Notes: generated by a model from the sequence alone, not told the origin. A stretch of 61,255 nucleotides of DNA from Pseudomonadota bacterium (GCA_021781575.1 JAJXWP010000028.1:1-61255), one strand, 5' to 3'; counted from the stretch's first letter, positions 44,493 to 57,327 are shown. A program made the numbers and translations.

Positions 44493-47450
44493 ATGGATAT
44501 CGCGGCCAAGGCGGGTGATTCGGCGGAGATCTCTCCCCTTCTTCTGGCGGCCTTCGACAGCCTGTCGGAAGGAGTCCTGGTGTTTGATGCCGAGGATCGG
44601 CTGGCCTTCTGGAACTCGCGCCTGGCCGTACTGGTGCCGGAGCTGATCGGGGACCTGGAGGCGGGCCGCCATCTGGATCTGGTATCGGCCCGCCTCGATT
44701 CCTTGGACGACGGCCGGATGGTCCGCCAATGGCGGCGGGGAGCCGAAGGCGGCGTGGTCATCACCATCCGCCCGCTTGGCGTATCAGGCCGGCGCGAGCG
44801 CGAGCTTCGCAGCGATCAGCAGCGCTGGCGCGACATCGCCGAAGCGCTAGCCGACTGGATCTGGGAATGTGACGCGCGGGGCGAACTGACCTACGTCTCC
44901 CACGGGTTCTGCCGGATCGCCGGGACATGCTACGGCGAGCTGGACCGATCCGACTGTGTCGACCGGCTGTTCTGTGAACGGGCCGACTGGAGTTCGCTGC
45001 TTCCCGGTTTTCAGGATCGGCAGGCTTTCCGCGGTTTCCGCATCTCGGCCTGCGTCGGCGGGCGGTTGCGGCACTTCAGCATTTCGGGAAAGCCGACCTA
45101 CGACGATGAAGGCGGGTTCACCGGCTTCCGTGGCGGCGGCTGCGACATCACCGCCCAGGTCGAGGCCAAGGAAAGCTCGGAACGGGTCAAGGCCAGGCTG
45201 CTGGACGGCATCGAACACCTGTCCCACGGCTTGGCCATCTTCGACGAGGAGGATCGCCTCGTCATCTGCAATGACCGCTTCCGCAAGTCCATACCGCAAC
45301 TGGCCGATCGCATCTCCGCCGGCGTCAGTTTCGCCGATCTGACCCGCGCCATGGCGCAAATCTGCTGGTCCGACGACGGCGAGGCCGAGCGCTGGATCAA
45401 CGAGCAGATGGAATGCCACCGCCTTGGCCTGACCCACGAGCGGCGTGCGCCGGACGGCCGCTGGTTCCTGATCAAGGACATGCGGCTGAAAGACGGCTCG
45501 ACCATCGTCACCCGCACCGACATCACCGAACTGAAACGCCGCGAGCAGGCGGTGCGCGCCAGCGAAGCCCGCTTCCGCACCGTCTTTCAGCATGCCGCCA
45601 TCGGTATCGCGGTGGTCCAGCCGGGCGGGCGGATCAGCCAGGCCAACGAGGCGCTGGGCGCCATGCTGGGATACCGGCCGCACGAACTGGAGCGCCTGCG
45701 CTATTCCGACCTGGTCCATCCCGACTATCTGGAAGGCGAAGCCAAGCTGGCGCGCCGTCTGGTCGACGGTGAAATCGATTGCTACCAGCAGGAAACCCGC
45801 TATCTGCGTCGCGACGGGCGAGTGATCTGGGGCTCCCTGACGGTATCCATCGTCCGTGGAGAAGGTGCCGAACGCTTCGGCATCGTGATGATCGAGAACA
45901 TCGACGAGCGCAAGCGCGCCGAGGCCGATCTGTCGACCTTCCGCGCGGTGGTCGAGGCTTCGGCGGAGGCCATCGCCATCCTGTCCACCGACGGTCAGCC
46001 GTTCTACATCAATTCGGCCCATGAGAAGCTGTTCGGTCGCGACCTGTCCGACGCCTCCCAGGTCGGCTACCTGGGCCATTACGCCCCGGAGGCGCGGGCT
46101 GTCGTCCAGCGCGAGGTCCTGCCCGCCTTGCAGCGGGGAGACAACTGGGAAGGGGTGATGGACGCCATCGACGCCGACGGGCGGGTCTTCGCCCTTTGGC
46201 AGCGTGCCGGCGTGGTGCTGGACGAAACGGACCAGCCGCGGCTCTATTTCGCCTTCATGCACGACCACACCAGCCAGCAGCAGGTTCAGGACGAGCTGTT
46301 CAAGGCGAAGGAGGCGGCCGAACAGGCGAATGTCGCCAAGACCCGCTTCCTTGCCGCCGCCAGCCACGATCTGCGGCAGCCGTTGCAGGCGCTGTCCATG
46401 TTCGTCGCGGTGCTGTCGAACCGCGAACATGCACCCGAGGATACGGCGCTGATCAAGCGCATCGAGGATTCGGTCAACGCCGTCGAGGTCTTGCTCAACG
46501 GCCTCCTCGACGTGTCGAAGCTGGAGGCCGGGCTGGTCGTGCCCGAGTTGTCGGCGTTCAGCGTCGCCCCGATGATTGATCGCCTGGCGGCGGAATTCGA
46601 GCCGCAGGTGGCGGAACTGGGGCTGGCGCTCCGGGCCGTGCGGTCCCACGCCATGGTGAAAAGCGATCCCGCGCTGCTGGAACGGGTCTTGCGCAACCTG
46701 CTCAGCAATGCCGTCCGCTACACGCCGAAGGGGCGCATCCTGTTCGGTTGCCGGCGGCACGGCGACCGGCTCAGGATGGAGGTATGGGATACCGGCATCG
46801 GCATTCCGGAAAGCCAGATCAAGCTGATCTTCCGCGAGTTCCATCAGTTGGGCAATCCAGGGCGCGATCGGCGCCAGGGACTGGGCCTGGGCCTCGCCAT
46901 CGTCGAGCGCCTGGTGCAACTGCTCGGCCATTCGATCTCGGTCACTTCGGCGCCCGGCAGGGGTTCGGGCTTCGTCGTCGAGGTGCCGCTGGCCAGGCAG
47001 CCACAGATGACCGCCCAGCCGAAGCAGCTGAGCCTCGGCATCCGGCGTCATGCGCTGTCGGTGATCGTCATCGAAGACGAGCCGGATGTCCTGGAGAGCA
47101 CGCGGCTGCTTCTGGAAAGCTGGGGCCATCGGGTGTTCGCGGCGCTCGATTGCGGGGGAGCGCTGCGCCTGCTGCCGCAGATCGGCAAACGGCCGGACCT
47201 CATTCTCGCCGATTATCGCCTGCAGAACGGAGCGACCGGTGGCCAGGCCATCCACCGCATCCGAACCCGCCTGAAGTCGGTCATTCCGGCCATCATCCTG
47301 ACCGGCGATACGGCTCCGGAACGCCTGCGCCAGGCGCAGGCCAGCGGGCACGGCCTGCTGCACAAGCCGGTACAGCCGGTGGCCTTGCGCCAGATGATCG
47401 ACGAGGTGCTGAGCTGCACCGCGCGCTCACCCAGGGCGGCGGCGGGATAA
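44493..47450 (+). CDS. Multi-PAS hybrid sensor histidine kinase
   Basis: 985-aa cytosolic hybrid kinase: about five PAS-like modules over ~10-590 (e.g. WIWECDARGELTYVSHGF, VFQHAAIGIAVVQPGGRI, VEASAEAIAILSTDGQP), HisKA with phospho-His H625 in AASHDLRQPLQAL, HATPase_c (NLLSNAVRYTPKG, WDTGIGIP, GLGLGLAIVERLVQ), and a C-terminal receiver with D907 in LILADYRLQNG and K in LHKPVQP. No membrane helix, so the signal is cytosolic (redox, ligand or light). This H-D-L-R-Q-P type often works with a LuxR/receiver partner; none is adjacent. Confidence 0.93.
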   Translation: MDIAAKAGDSAEISPLLLAAFDSLSEGVLVFDAEDRLAFWNSRLAVLVPELIGDLEAGRHLDLVSARLDSLDDGRMVRQWRRGAEGGVVITIRPLGVSGRRERELRSDQQRWRDIAEALADWIWECDARGELTYVSHGFCRIAGTCYGELDRSDCVDRLFCERADWSSLLPGFQDRQAFRGFRISACVGGRLRHFSISGKPTYDDEGGFTGFRGGGCDITAQVEAKESSERVKARLLDGIEHLSHGLAIFDEEDRLVICNDRFRKSIPQLADRISAGVSFADLTRAMAQICWSDDGEAERWINEQMECHRLGLTHERRAPDGRWFLIKDMRLKDGSTIVTRTDITELKRREQAVRASEARFRTVFQHAAIGIAVVQPGGRISQANEALGAMLGYRPHELERLRYSDLVHPDYLEGEAKLARRLVDGEIDCYQQETRYLRRDGRVIWGSLTVSIVRGEGAERFGIVMIENIDERKRAEADLSTFRAVVEASAEAIAILSTDGQPFYINSAHEKLFGRDLSDASQVGYLGHYAPEARAVVQREVLPALQRGDNWEGVMDAIDADGRVFALWQRAGVVLDETDQPRLYFAFMHDHTSQQQVQDELFKAKEAAEQANVAKTRFLAAASHDLRQPLQALSMFVAVLSNREHAPEDTALIKRIEDSVNAVEVLLNGLLDVSKLEAGLVVPELSAFSVAPMIDRLAAEFEPQVAELGLALRAVRSHAMVKSDPALLERVLRNLLSNAVRYTPKGRILFGCRRHGDRLRMEVWDTGIGIPESQIKLIFREFHQLGNPGRDRRQGLGLGLAIVERLVQLLGHSISVTSAPGRGSGFVVEVPLARQPQMTAQPKQLSLGIRRHALSVIVIEDEPDVLESTRLLLESWGHRVFAALDCGGALRLLPQIGKRPDLILADYRLQNGATGGQAIHRIRTRLKSVIPAIILTGDTAPERLRQAQASGHGLLHKPVQPVALRQMIDEVLSCTARSPRAAAG

Positions 47451-47488
47451 GGCGGCGGCGCGAAGAGGCTGTTGACCTACATCACGGC

Positions 47489-47573
47489 GTCATGCCCGGG
47501 CTTGATCCGGGCATCCAAGTGCTGCGGCGCCCACACCCGTCGAAGGCCGGGTCAAGCCCCGGCGACGGGTCCT
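47489..47573. repeat. REP-like palindromic element
   Basis: ATGCCCGG-GCTTGAT-CCGGGCAT (47492-47513) followed by a second dyad around CCCGTCG...CCGGGTCAAGCCCCGG...GACGGG (~47536-47570). The GTCATGCCCGGGCTTGATCC unit is a form of intergenic repeat common in alphaproteobacterial genomes (recollection). Only one full copy is in this window. Confidence 0.65.
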
Positions 47574-47580
47574 GCAAGGC

Positions 47581-47688
47581 GTCTTTCGGCGGGCCTTCCG
47601 TCGTCTCACCGCCGGTCCAGACTTCGAATGCGCGCTCATCGACGGCACCATCGTCCGGGTCCGCCGCAACCTTAGGGGGATCAGACGC
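47581..47688 (+). pseudogene. IS5-type transposase fragment
   Basis: In one frame the DNA reads VFRRAFRRLTAGPDFECAL then IDGTIVRVRRNLRG. This matches the first catalytic-aspartate block of IS5/IS427-type DDE transposases (W-x-x-F-x-x-L...D-x-E-x-x-x-I-D-x-T-I-V-R). The rest of the transposase and the terminal repeats are absent. It directly abuts the REP-like element. Confidence 0.5.
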
Positions 47689-47838
47689 GGAAATCTCCGG
47701 TTCCCGCGGTGCCCGGGCGCCGCTCGGGCCCAGTGTTTGACGCGACTATTTCGCGCCAAACGCTTAGTTTGATCTTAAGTTGTGCCGGGAATAATGGTGG
47801 CGCAGCGGTAGTTTCGGTTCAGGCAGGTGAGACGGCCC
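47689..47838. other. Gene-free DNA after the transposase fragment
   Basis: 150 bases holding GTGCCCGGGCGCC palindromic sequence and an AT-richer stretch before the next small gene, which could be its promoter. No further IS features seen. Confidence 0.3.
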
Positions 47839-48066
47839 ATGTTCAGGCGGAAGAACCCCAGCATTCAACTCGGCGACCAGTTCATCAAGGCGGGTGATCC
47901 GCACGGCAAGGTGTGGGTCGTGGTGCGGTTATGGACGCCGGGGGACGGAATTCCTCATGCGCGGATGAAGAGCACCGGCCACCAGTGCGAATCGCGGGTC
48001 ATTTCATTGTCGGCCCTGACCGATCCGCATTTCTTCAAGCCGGCGGTGCCCGCCGCGGCGGAATAG
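47839..48066 (+). CDS. 75-aa hypothetical protein
   Basis: Begins MFRRKNPSIQLGDQFIKAG then DPHGKVWVVVRLWTPGDGI, and ends with LTDPHFFKPAVPAAAE. A compact beta-rich small protein. The ATG at 47839 is preferred over a GTG four codons upstream. Convergent with the secretion ABC gene. I recall similar short proteins in Rhodospirillales but no function. Confidence 0.65.
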   Translation: MFRRKNPSIQLGDQFIKAGDPHGKVWVVVRLWTPGDGIPHARMKSTGHQCESRVISLSALTDPHFFKPAVPAAAE

Positions 48067-48090
48067 GCCCCCGGTTTCCCTTCGGTCCGC

Positions 48091-50136
48091 TCAGCCGGCC
48101 GGCATGATGACGCCGCCCTCGACATGGAAGACCTGGTGCGCCAGCGCCAGCAGCGGGCGGCGTTGGGTCAGCAGGATGAGGGTGCGACCGGCGAGGATGG
48201 GGCCGAGCCTGTCGGCCAGGCCTTCCAGGCATTGATCGCTCCAGCTGGCGCAGGGGTCGTCGAGCAGCAGGACGGACGGTGCGTCGACCAGGACGCGGGC
48301 CAGGACGATGGCTTGCCGTTGCCCGGCCGACAGGCTTGAGCCGAACTCGTCGATCCGCCGCTCCGGGCCATAGGCCGACAACAGCTTGCCGATGCCGGCC
48401 AGTTCGGCGGCCTGTTCGATCGCCTGGTTCTCCGCATCGGACTGTAGGGGACTGAGGTTGTCGCGCAGGGTGCCGGCAAACAGGGCCGGCTCCTGCGGGA
48501 CATAGCCGAATAGGGTGGCCAGGTGCGGCGATGTCTGCAGATGGCGGCCGTCGATTTGCACATCGCCCGCCTGGGGGATGACGAGGCCCAGCAGCAGTTT
48601 CGCCACCGTGGTCTTGCCGCTGCCCGCCGGCCCGGTAAGAGCAATACGCTCGCCTGCGCCGATGCGAAGGTTGCAGCCGTCGAGAATCGCCGTTTCCGCT
48701 TTCGGGTAATGGAAGGTGACGTCGGCCATGGCGATCGACTGGCGGAGTTCGGGGCGGAGCAGCCGCGGCTCGGTGCGCCGTTGTTCCGCCGCCTTCGGGC
48801 GCAGGTCGCGCAGGCTGGCCAGGCCTTCGCGCGTCCCCGGCCAGCGGGCCAGGAGGGTGGCCGCCTCGCCCATCGCCGCCAACAATTGGGCGGCAAGGAG
48901 CAGGCAAACGGCCAAGGTGGCGGCCTCCATGCGATGGGCTGCGACCAGCCGGGTTCCCCACACGGCCATGCCGGTCAGCGTGACCGCCTGAAGTGATTGG
49001 GGCAGCCGGCGGATGCCGATATCGACGAAGCCGGCCGCCAAGGCGGATGTCCCGGTGGCGGCCAGGTGTTGCGCCCATTTCCGCTCCCAGCGCTTGGCGA
49101 ACCCTGAGGCGCGGATGGTGTCGGCCGATCCGAGAGTTTCCACCAGAAAGGCCTGCTGGCGCGCTTCGTCGCCGATGTGGTGCCGGATGATCGGGCCGCA
49201 GGCCGGGTGGAAACCGAGGCCGAGCACCAGGAAGGCCGGCGCCGCCATCAGCGGCACGGCGATCAGCGGGCCGCCCAGCCAAAGCAGTGCGACCCACACC
49301 GCCGCCAGCAGCGGCGCTTCGGCCAGCAGCGCGGCCAGCGAACCGGCCATGCCCGCCCGCTCGGCCTGGATGGCCTTCAGCGCCGCGGCGCAGGCGCCGC
49401 TAGGCCCGGCCTGGCTGTGGCCGAGCAGGCGGCGGAAGAAGCGCAGGCTGAGATCCGCTTCCACCTCCCCGACGAACCTCTGCAGCAGCAGATGGCGAAC
49501 CGCCCGCAACAATCCATCGACAGCCAGCGCCATGGCCGCCGCCGTCGCCACCATGCGCGGAGCCGTCCCCCAGTGATGGGCGAAATGGGGCAGGAGCATC
49601 GCCAGCAGCAAAGCGACGGCGTCGCCCGGCAGGGCGGCGATGACCGCCGGCAGGTATCGATGCCATTCCGCCGCCGGCCGGCCGGGCGTGACCGATGGCT
49701 GTTCTTCATCGTCGGTGGGAAGTTGGCAAGGCGTCAGGGCGATCATCAGGCCGGTGTAGCGTGCGGCAAGGGTCGTGGCGGGTATCACCACCGGGCCGAT
49801 GGCGTCGGCAAGCAGGGCTTCGCCCGATCCGTCGCGTTGCCAGGCGGTCAGCGCGCAGACATCTCCCTCGGCCAGAATCAACAAGGCGGGCAGGAGGTCG
49901 GCCGACATGGCGGCCAGCGGCCTGGCCTGCGGCATGGCGGTGAAGCCGGCCCGCCTCGCGGCCCGGGGTATATCGGTCACGGACAGACGCCCCGAGGAAT
50001 CGACCGCCAGTCCGGCGGCGAGCATTTCCTCGTCGATCTGGTGGTGATGCCTCCGGGCCAGCCCGGCCAGGCATCCGAGAGCCGCATCCGCGGAGCATCG
50101 GTCATATTCGGTGAAGCGTGCGGAGGTGTAGGTCAT
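48091..50136 (-). CDS. Type I secretion ABC transporter (LssB/RTX type), altered ATPase residues
   Basis: 681-aa ABC exporter: N-terminal C39-like domain without protease function (~1-130), membrane domain with several helices, and C-terminal nucleotide-binding domain. Walker A is GPAGSGKTTVAKLLLG and the signature motif SSLSAGQRQAIVLA. Walker B reads VLLLDDPCAS (usual D-E-P replaced by D-D-P) and the switch reads ILLTQRRPLL (usual histidine replaced by Q). ATG at 50136; upstream frame is non-coding. No membrane-fusion or TolC gene nearby. The RTX-like gene just upstream is the likely cargo. Confidence 0.85.
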   Translation of the reverse strand: MTYTSARFTEYDRCSADAALGCLAGLARRHHHQIDEEMLAAGLAVDSSGRLSVTDIPRAARRAGFTAMPQARPLAAMSADLLPALLILAEGDVCALTAWQRDGSGEALLADAIGPVVIPATTLAARYTGLMIALTPCQLPTDDEEQPSVTPGRPAAEWHRYLPAVIAALPGDAVALLLAMLLPHFAHHWGTAPRMVATAAAMALAVDGLLRAVRHLLLQRFVGEVEADLSLRFFRRLLGHSQAGPSGACAAALKAIQAERAGMAGSLAALLAEAPLLAAVWVALLWLGGPLIAVPLMAAPAFLVLGLGFHPACGPIIRHHIGDEARQQAFLVETLGSADTIRASGFAKRWERKWAQHLAATGTSALAAGFVDIGIRRLPQSLQAVTLTGMAVWGTRLVAAHRMEAATLAVCLLLAAQLLAAMGEAATLLARWPGTREGLASLRDLRPKAAEQRRTEPRLLRPELRQSIAMADVTFHYPKAETAILDGCNLRIGAGERIALTGPAGSGKTTVAKLLLGLVIPQAGDVQIDGRHLQTSPHLATLFGYVPQEPALFAGTLRDNLSPLQSDAENQAIEQAAELAGIGKLLSAYGPERRIDEFGSSLSAGQRQAIVLARVLVDAPSVLLLDDPCASWSDQCLEGLADRLGPILAGRTLILLTQRRPLLALAHQVFHVEGGVIMPAG

Positions 50137-50346
50137 GGCCTTGGACCCGCCGGCATGTAAGGTTCTGGGGCGAATTGCTGATCGGGCGGGGCGGTGCCCT
50201 GTGGGCGCGCGCCGCTCCGCATACGATTTGGGGTGGGCCAAGGCCATCGAATGGCGCCTAACCCCGAAGATAGGGCCGTTGCGGCGGAAGGAGGGCGGAG
50301 GAGGTCCGCCGGATCGCGGATGCGGAGATAAGGCGGACCGACGGGA

Positions 50347-51510
50347 TCAGCTTAGGAAGGTGTCGGCGTGAATGGTGCTGGGGTCGACACCCATCAGGAT
50401 GACCGAGTGCCCATCGGGCAGGTTGAGCACGGTGTTGTGGGCCGATGCCGCCGACGCCATTGCCGTGCCGGACGAAGCGCCCGAGGCGGTCGGCGAGGCC
50501 GAGCCGGTGCCGCTTGGCGTGCCGCTGCTGGCGCTTGTAGGGGTGGCCGCCGCGCCGGAGGTGGAGCTCATCGCCGGGCTGCCGCTCACCCCACTGGTTC
50601 CGCTGCTGCCGGCCGCTCCATGGGCCGCGCCGGTGCTGCTGGTTCCACTGGCTCCGCTGGCTCCGGCGGTCCCGCCGCCGGCGGTCGCCGCGGTGGCGGT
50701 GGGGCTGCCGGCCGAAGCCTCATGGGCGGTTGCCAGGACGGCCGAGGCGCTGACGCCGTTGGCCAGGACGATATGGTCCAGCGCCGGATTGAAATCGACG
50801 ATCACGTCATTGGCGCCGTGACCGAGGACGAAGGTATCGGCGCCGCCGTTGCCGACGAAAACGTCCGTTCCCGTGCCGTCGGTGAACAGGTCGGGTTCAG
50901 GCCCGCCGATCAGCACGTCGTGCCCGGCGCCGGCGGTGAGGTGGGTCGTCGCCGCCGCCTCGGCTTGCGCCGCGGTCATCGCCGGGGGGGTGGCGGAGGT
51001 TGGCGTGCCCGAGGAGGAAGAGGAGGGAGTCCCGGACGAAGTCGTCGTATGAGTGCCGGCGGCTGCTCCGGTCGCCGAAGAGGTTCCGGTCGAGGTGCTG
51101 CCCTGTGATGTGCTGCCCTGTGATGTGCTGCCCGGTGATGTGCTGCCCGGTGATGTGCTGGTCGGGGTGGCGGCGCCGGTCGATGCGCCGGCCGGTGTGG
51201 CTCCGCTCGTCGATGTGCCGCCGGCGGCGGCGCCGGTCGAACTCGTCGTCGAGGCGGAACTGCCCGGCGGCGAAAGATTGGTGATCACCAGAACGTCGTT
51301 GCCGGGGCCGGCCTGCAATGTGTTGCCGGGGAAGCCGATTACCAGGTCGCCGGCGCCGGTGCCGGTGACCGTGGCGGTGGGGGTCTGCGCCACGTCGATA
51401 TTGGTGATGCCGCCGGTGGCGGCCGAAGGCATGGGTGTCGTCGCGGCCGATCCTGACATGCCGGTCGCTCCGGTCGAACCGGTCATTCCATTCGTCGATG
51501 TGGTAGCCAT
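50347..51510 (-). CDS. RTX-like low-complexity secreted protein
   Basis: 387 aa, dominated by Ser/Thr/Gly/Ala/Pro. Embedded are calcium-binding nonapeptide-like pieces: LQAGPGNDVLVI near the N-terminus, then AGAGHDVLIGGPEPDLF, GTGTDVFVGNGGADTF and VLGHGANDVIVDFNPALD. The C-terminus (VLNLPDGHSVILMGVDPS) fits an uncleaved type I secretion signal. Next to the type I ABC gene on the same strand. ATG at 51510 preferred; an upstream ATG would add a hydrophobic 22-residue segment. Confidence 0.75.
   Translation of the reverse strand: MATTSTNGMTGSTGATGMSGSAATTPMPSAATGGITNIDVAQTPTATVTGTGAGDLVIGFPGNTLQAGPGNDVLVITNLSPPGSSASTTSSTGAAAGGTSTSGATPAGASTGAATPTSTSPGSTSPGSTSQGSTSQGSTSTGTSSATGAAAGTHTTTSSGTPSSSSSGTPTSATPPAMTAAQAEAAATTHLTAGAGHDVLIGGPEPDLFTDGTGTDVFVGNGGADTFVLGHGANDVIVDFNPALDHIVLANGVSASAVLATAHEASAGSPTATAATAGGGTAGASGASGTSSTGAAHGAAGSSGTSGVSGSPAMSSTSGAAATPTSASSGTPSGTGSASPTASGASSGTAMASAASAHNTVLNLPDGHSVILMGVDPSTIHADTFLS
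51092..51170. repeat. 15-bp tandem repeat in the RTX-like gene
   Basis: Four to five copies of a GATGTGCTGCCC(T/G)GT unit, encoding S-T-S-P-G / S-T-S-Q-G pentapeptides on the minus strand. In-frame unit, prone to copy-number change. Confidence 0.8.
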
Positions 51511-51752
51511 CGCACTAACTCCAGCAAAGTTTGCGAAACTGCCAGTCAAAACGCCGCTAATGGCAAGGTGGTTCATGCCCATTAGCCTGGCCATACAAAG
51601 GAATGCCGCAAATCCACTTTGGCGCGGGGTCGCTTTTCCCAGACGATGGCAGAGCTAATCTGCTTTCGGGGAAATCCAGGCCAGGAAATTTTGCGAGAGA
51701 ATTATTTGGATAGGTCGGAGGATCATCTTTGACGCAGAGCGTTCGTCTGCCA

Positions 51753-52406
51753 TCAGGTGGGTTGGCGTTCCTCGAGAGGGGCATTCAACCCGAAATTTAT
51801 TGAGCGGAAGGCCACACTGTGGTTGCCGGTGCCGCGATCGACCAGCGGCCGCCCGACCATCACCGAGGGCGTGCGGCGGTAAAGTCGATAGACGATTTGC
51901 GGCAGCCAGCAGCGGGCGCTGGGGGCGCGTTCGCCGGCGGCGCGAAAGTCGCCGGCGGTGTTGAAGAACAGAGCCTCGCCGCCATGGGCGTCGGCATCCA
52001 CCACGACGGCCAGGGGAAAACCGGGGTGGCGCATGAATTCGATCCCCGGGCGGACATTTATCCGGCCGCTCTTGCGTTCGACCACCACGACGCGCGGCAC
52101 CGGTCCGGAGAACACGTCACGCAGGCAAGCCGCGGCGGCGCGGGAAATGCCTTCGGCGCCGACCTCGCTGGGAACGGCGTGATCGAAAGCCTGGCCGAGG
52201 AACGTCGCGACGGCGGTCTTCAGATGGTCCTGCGGATCGGGCTGGCCGGGGACCGGATCACCATCGAACGAGCGCAGGATCGGGCGGGTGAAGCTTTCCG
52301 CCGCCGCGCGGAAATCGTCTTCGCCGTGAAAGAAGAAGCCGTATCCCGTGTTATCCGGCCGTCGCAGAAAGACAGCCTCGGGAAACCTGGCGATCGCTCC
52401 GCTCAT
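51753..52406 (-). CDS. Hypothetical protein (217 aa)
   Basis: ATG at 52406 with GGGAG upstream. Soluble alpha/beta protein: RPDNTGYGFFFHGEDDFRA, VPRVVVVERKSGRINVRPG, FPLAVVVDADAHGGEALFF, and a basic C-terminal part. No signal peptide or known motif. Located between the RTX-like gene and nifJ on the same strand, with gaps on both sides, so probably a separate unit. Confidence 0.7.
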   Translation of the reverse strand: MSGAIARFPEAVFLRRPDNTGYGFFFHGEDDFRAAAESFTRPILRSFDGDPVPGQPDPQDHLKTAVATFLGQAFDHAVPSEVGAEGISRAAAACLRDVFSGPVPRVVVVERKSGRINVRPGIEFMRHPGFPLAVVVDADAHGGEALFFNTAGDFRAAGERAPSARCWLPQIVYRLYRRTPSVMVGRPLVDRGTGNHSVAFRSINFGLNAPLEERQPT

Positions 52407-52487
52407 GAACAGTCTCCCGGAAAACGCGACTGTTCATTAAACCACCAAGATTTCTGAGAGGAAAGGGCCACGGAGGACTGAAGCACG

Positions 52488-52550
52488 ATCCGCAGATGAG
52501 CGCAGATGTCGCAGATACCTGGTCTGCGTTCATCTGCGTCATCTGCGGAT
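52488..52550 (-). terminator. Long inverted repeat built of CAGATG units, after nifJ
   Basis: ATCCGCAGATGA (52488-52499) pairs perfectly with TCATCTGCGGAT (52539-52550); inner CGCAGATG/CATCTGCG and CGCAGA/TCTGCG continue the stem to a 7-base loop (TACCTGG). It starts 9 bases after the nifJ stop on the minus strand and is the likely transcript end, though no U-tract follows. The internal CGCAGATG direct repetition is unusual. Confidence 0.65.
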
Positions 52551-52558
52551 GCTTGCTC

Positions 52559-56119
<3,561 letters not shown>

Positions 56120-56281
56120 GGGATGGTCCCCAAAATGACAATCGACGCGATTTAAGCTCTTCTGAAACGATTTTTAAAGCAGTTGATGGCGCGGTTCAGC
56201 AGAAAGTCCTATATCCGATGACCTGGCTCGGAATAAAAGGGAACGGCTGCATTGGCGAAGCCCGCGCCCCGGGATGAATGG

Positions 56282-56920
56282 ATGACTCGTTTTCTCTTGG
56301 TTACCGCGATCGCCTTGCTGCTTGCCGGCTGTGGCGGCGCCTTTCCCGACCGCGAAGTGGCCAATCCCGCACAGCCGAAGGTCGACCTGCAGCGCCCGAC
56401 GCCCGCCGAGTTGTTTGTCCGCCTCGACCGCAACGGCGACGGCGCGCTGGAGCGCGACGAAGTCGACGGCCATTGGGGTGACGTCTTCGACATGCTCGAT
56501 CAGCGCGGCGACGGCCGCTTGACTCCGGCCGAGTTCCTGGCGCTGCCAAGCCCCCGCATGACCATTCGCACCCAGTTCATGGAGATGGTCGATCCGGCCC
56601 GCTACGGCGCCTTCAGCCGCTTGGACCGCAGCGGCGACGGCTTCGTCACGCGCCAGGAATTCATGGCGGGGACGGACTGGCTGTTCGCCGCCCTGGACCG
56701 CAACCACGACGGCCGCCTCACCCCCGAGGAGCTGGGCGTGGTGCTTCGCGACGAACCGGTCAACCAAGGGATTCTGCGTTTGCCGCCGCCGCCGGCGCCC
56801 CGTCTTCCGCCAACGGTCGTCGGCCCGGTGGCCCCGGCCCCTGCGGCGCCGACCGTCTCCCCGCCGCCGCCGGCGCCCGACCGCAGCGAACCGCCGCCGC
56901 CACCACCGCGGCTGCCCTGA
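56282..56920 (+). CDS. EF-hand lipoprotein
   Basis: 212-aa exported lipoprotein: lipobox LLLAGC with C17, four EF-hand loops at 49-60 (DRNGDGALERDE), 73-84 (DQRGDGRLTPAE), 115-126 (DRSGDGFVTRQE) and 139-150 (DRNHDGRLTPEE), then a Pro-rich tail. All loops keep D at 1, 3 or 5 and E at 12, so calcium binding in the periplasm is likely. ATG at 56282. Divergent from nifJ. Confidence 0.88.
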   Translation: MTRFLLVTAIALLLAGCGGAFPDREVANPAQPKVDLQRPTPAELFVRLDRNGDGALERDEVDGHWGDVFDMLDQRGDGRLTPAEFLALPSPRMTIRTQFMEMVDPARYGAFSRLDRSGDGFVTRQEFMAGTDWLFAALDRNHDGRLTPEELGVVLRDEPVNQGILRLPPPPAPRLPPTVVGPVAPAPAAPTVSPPPPAPDRSEPPPPPPRLP

Positions 56921-56996
56921 AGCCATCTACGGCTGAGAGTGCCGCGGCACAGGGATGCCCGGATCACATCCGCAGACTCAGATCAAATTGGGGAAA

Positions 56997-57073
<77 letters not shown>

Positions 57074-57327
57074 CTTGCCGAGGGAGGCGGACGTATAGCA
57101 GAACAGATCGGCATGACGCAAGCGGGCATTTTTGCGGCCGCTCGGAAATCTGATTACTCCAACCCTTCCCCTTCCGGGCATCCCTCGGACGCACTGTCCG
57201 GCACTGCCGGCCGAACATGGTAACCCATCGGAGAACCGCCCCGGTGCGGAGAATGGCTCGGAGGCCTGGCCGGGCGGGGCAAGAGTCGACCTGCCTCTCT
57301 GGGGCGGGCCACGACGAGGAGAAGCCC

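Noticed and set aside
51511-51594. Signal peptide on the RTX-like protein using an upstream ATG
   Set aside because: The hydrophobic segment exists in the open frame, but type I substrates use C-terminal signals and the 51510 start fits better.
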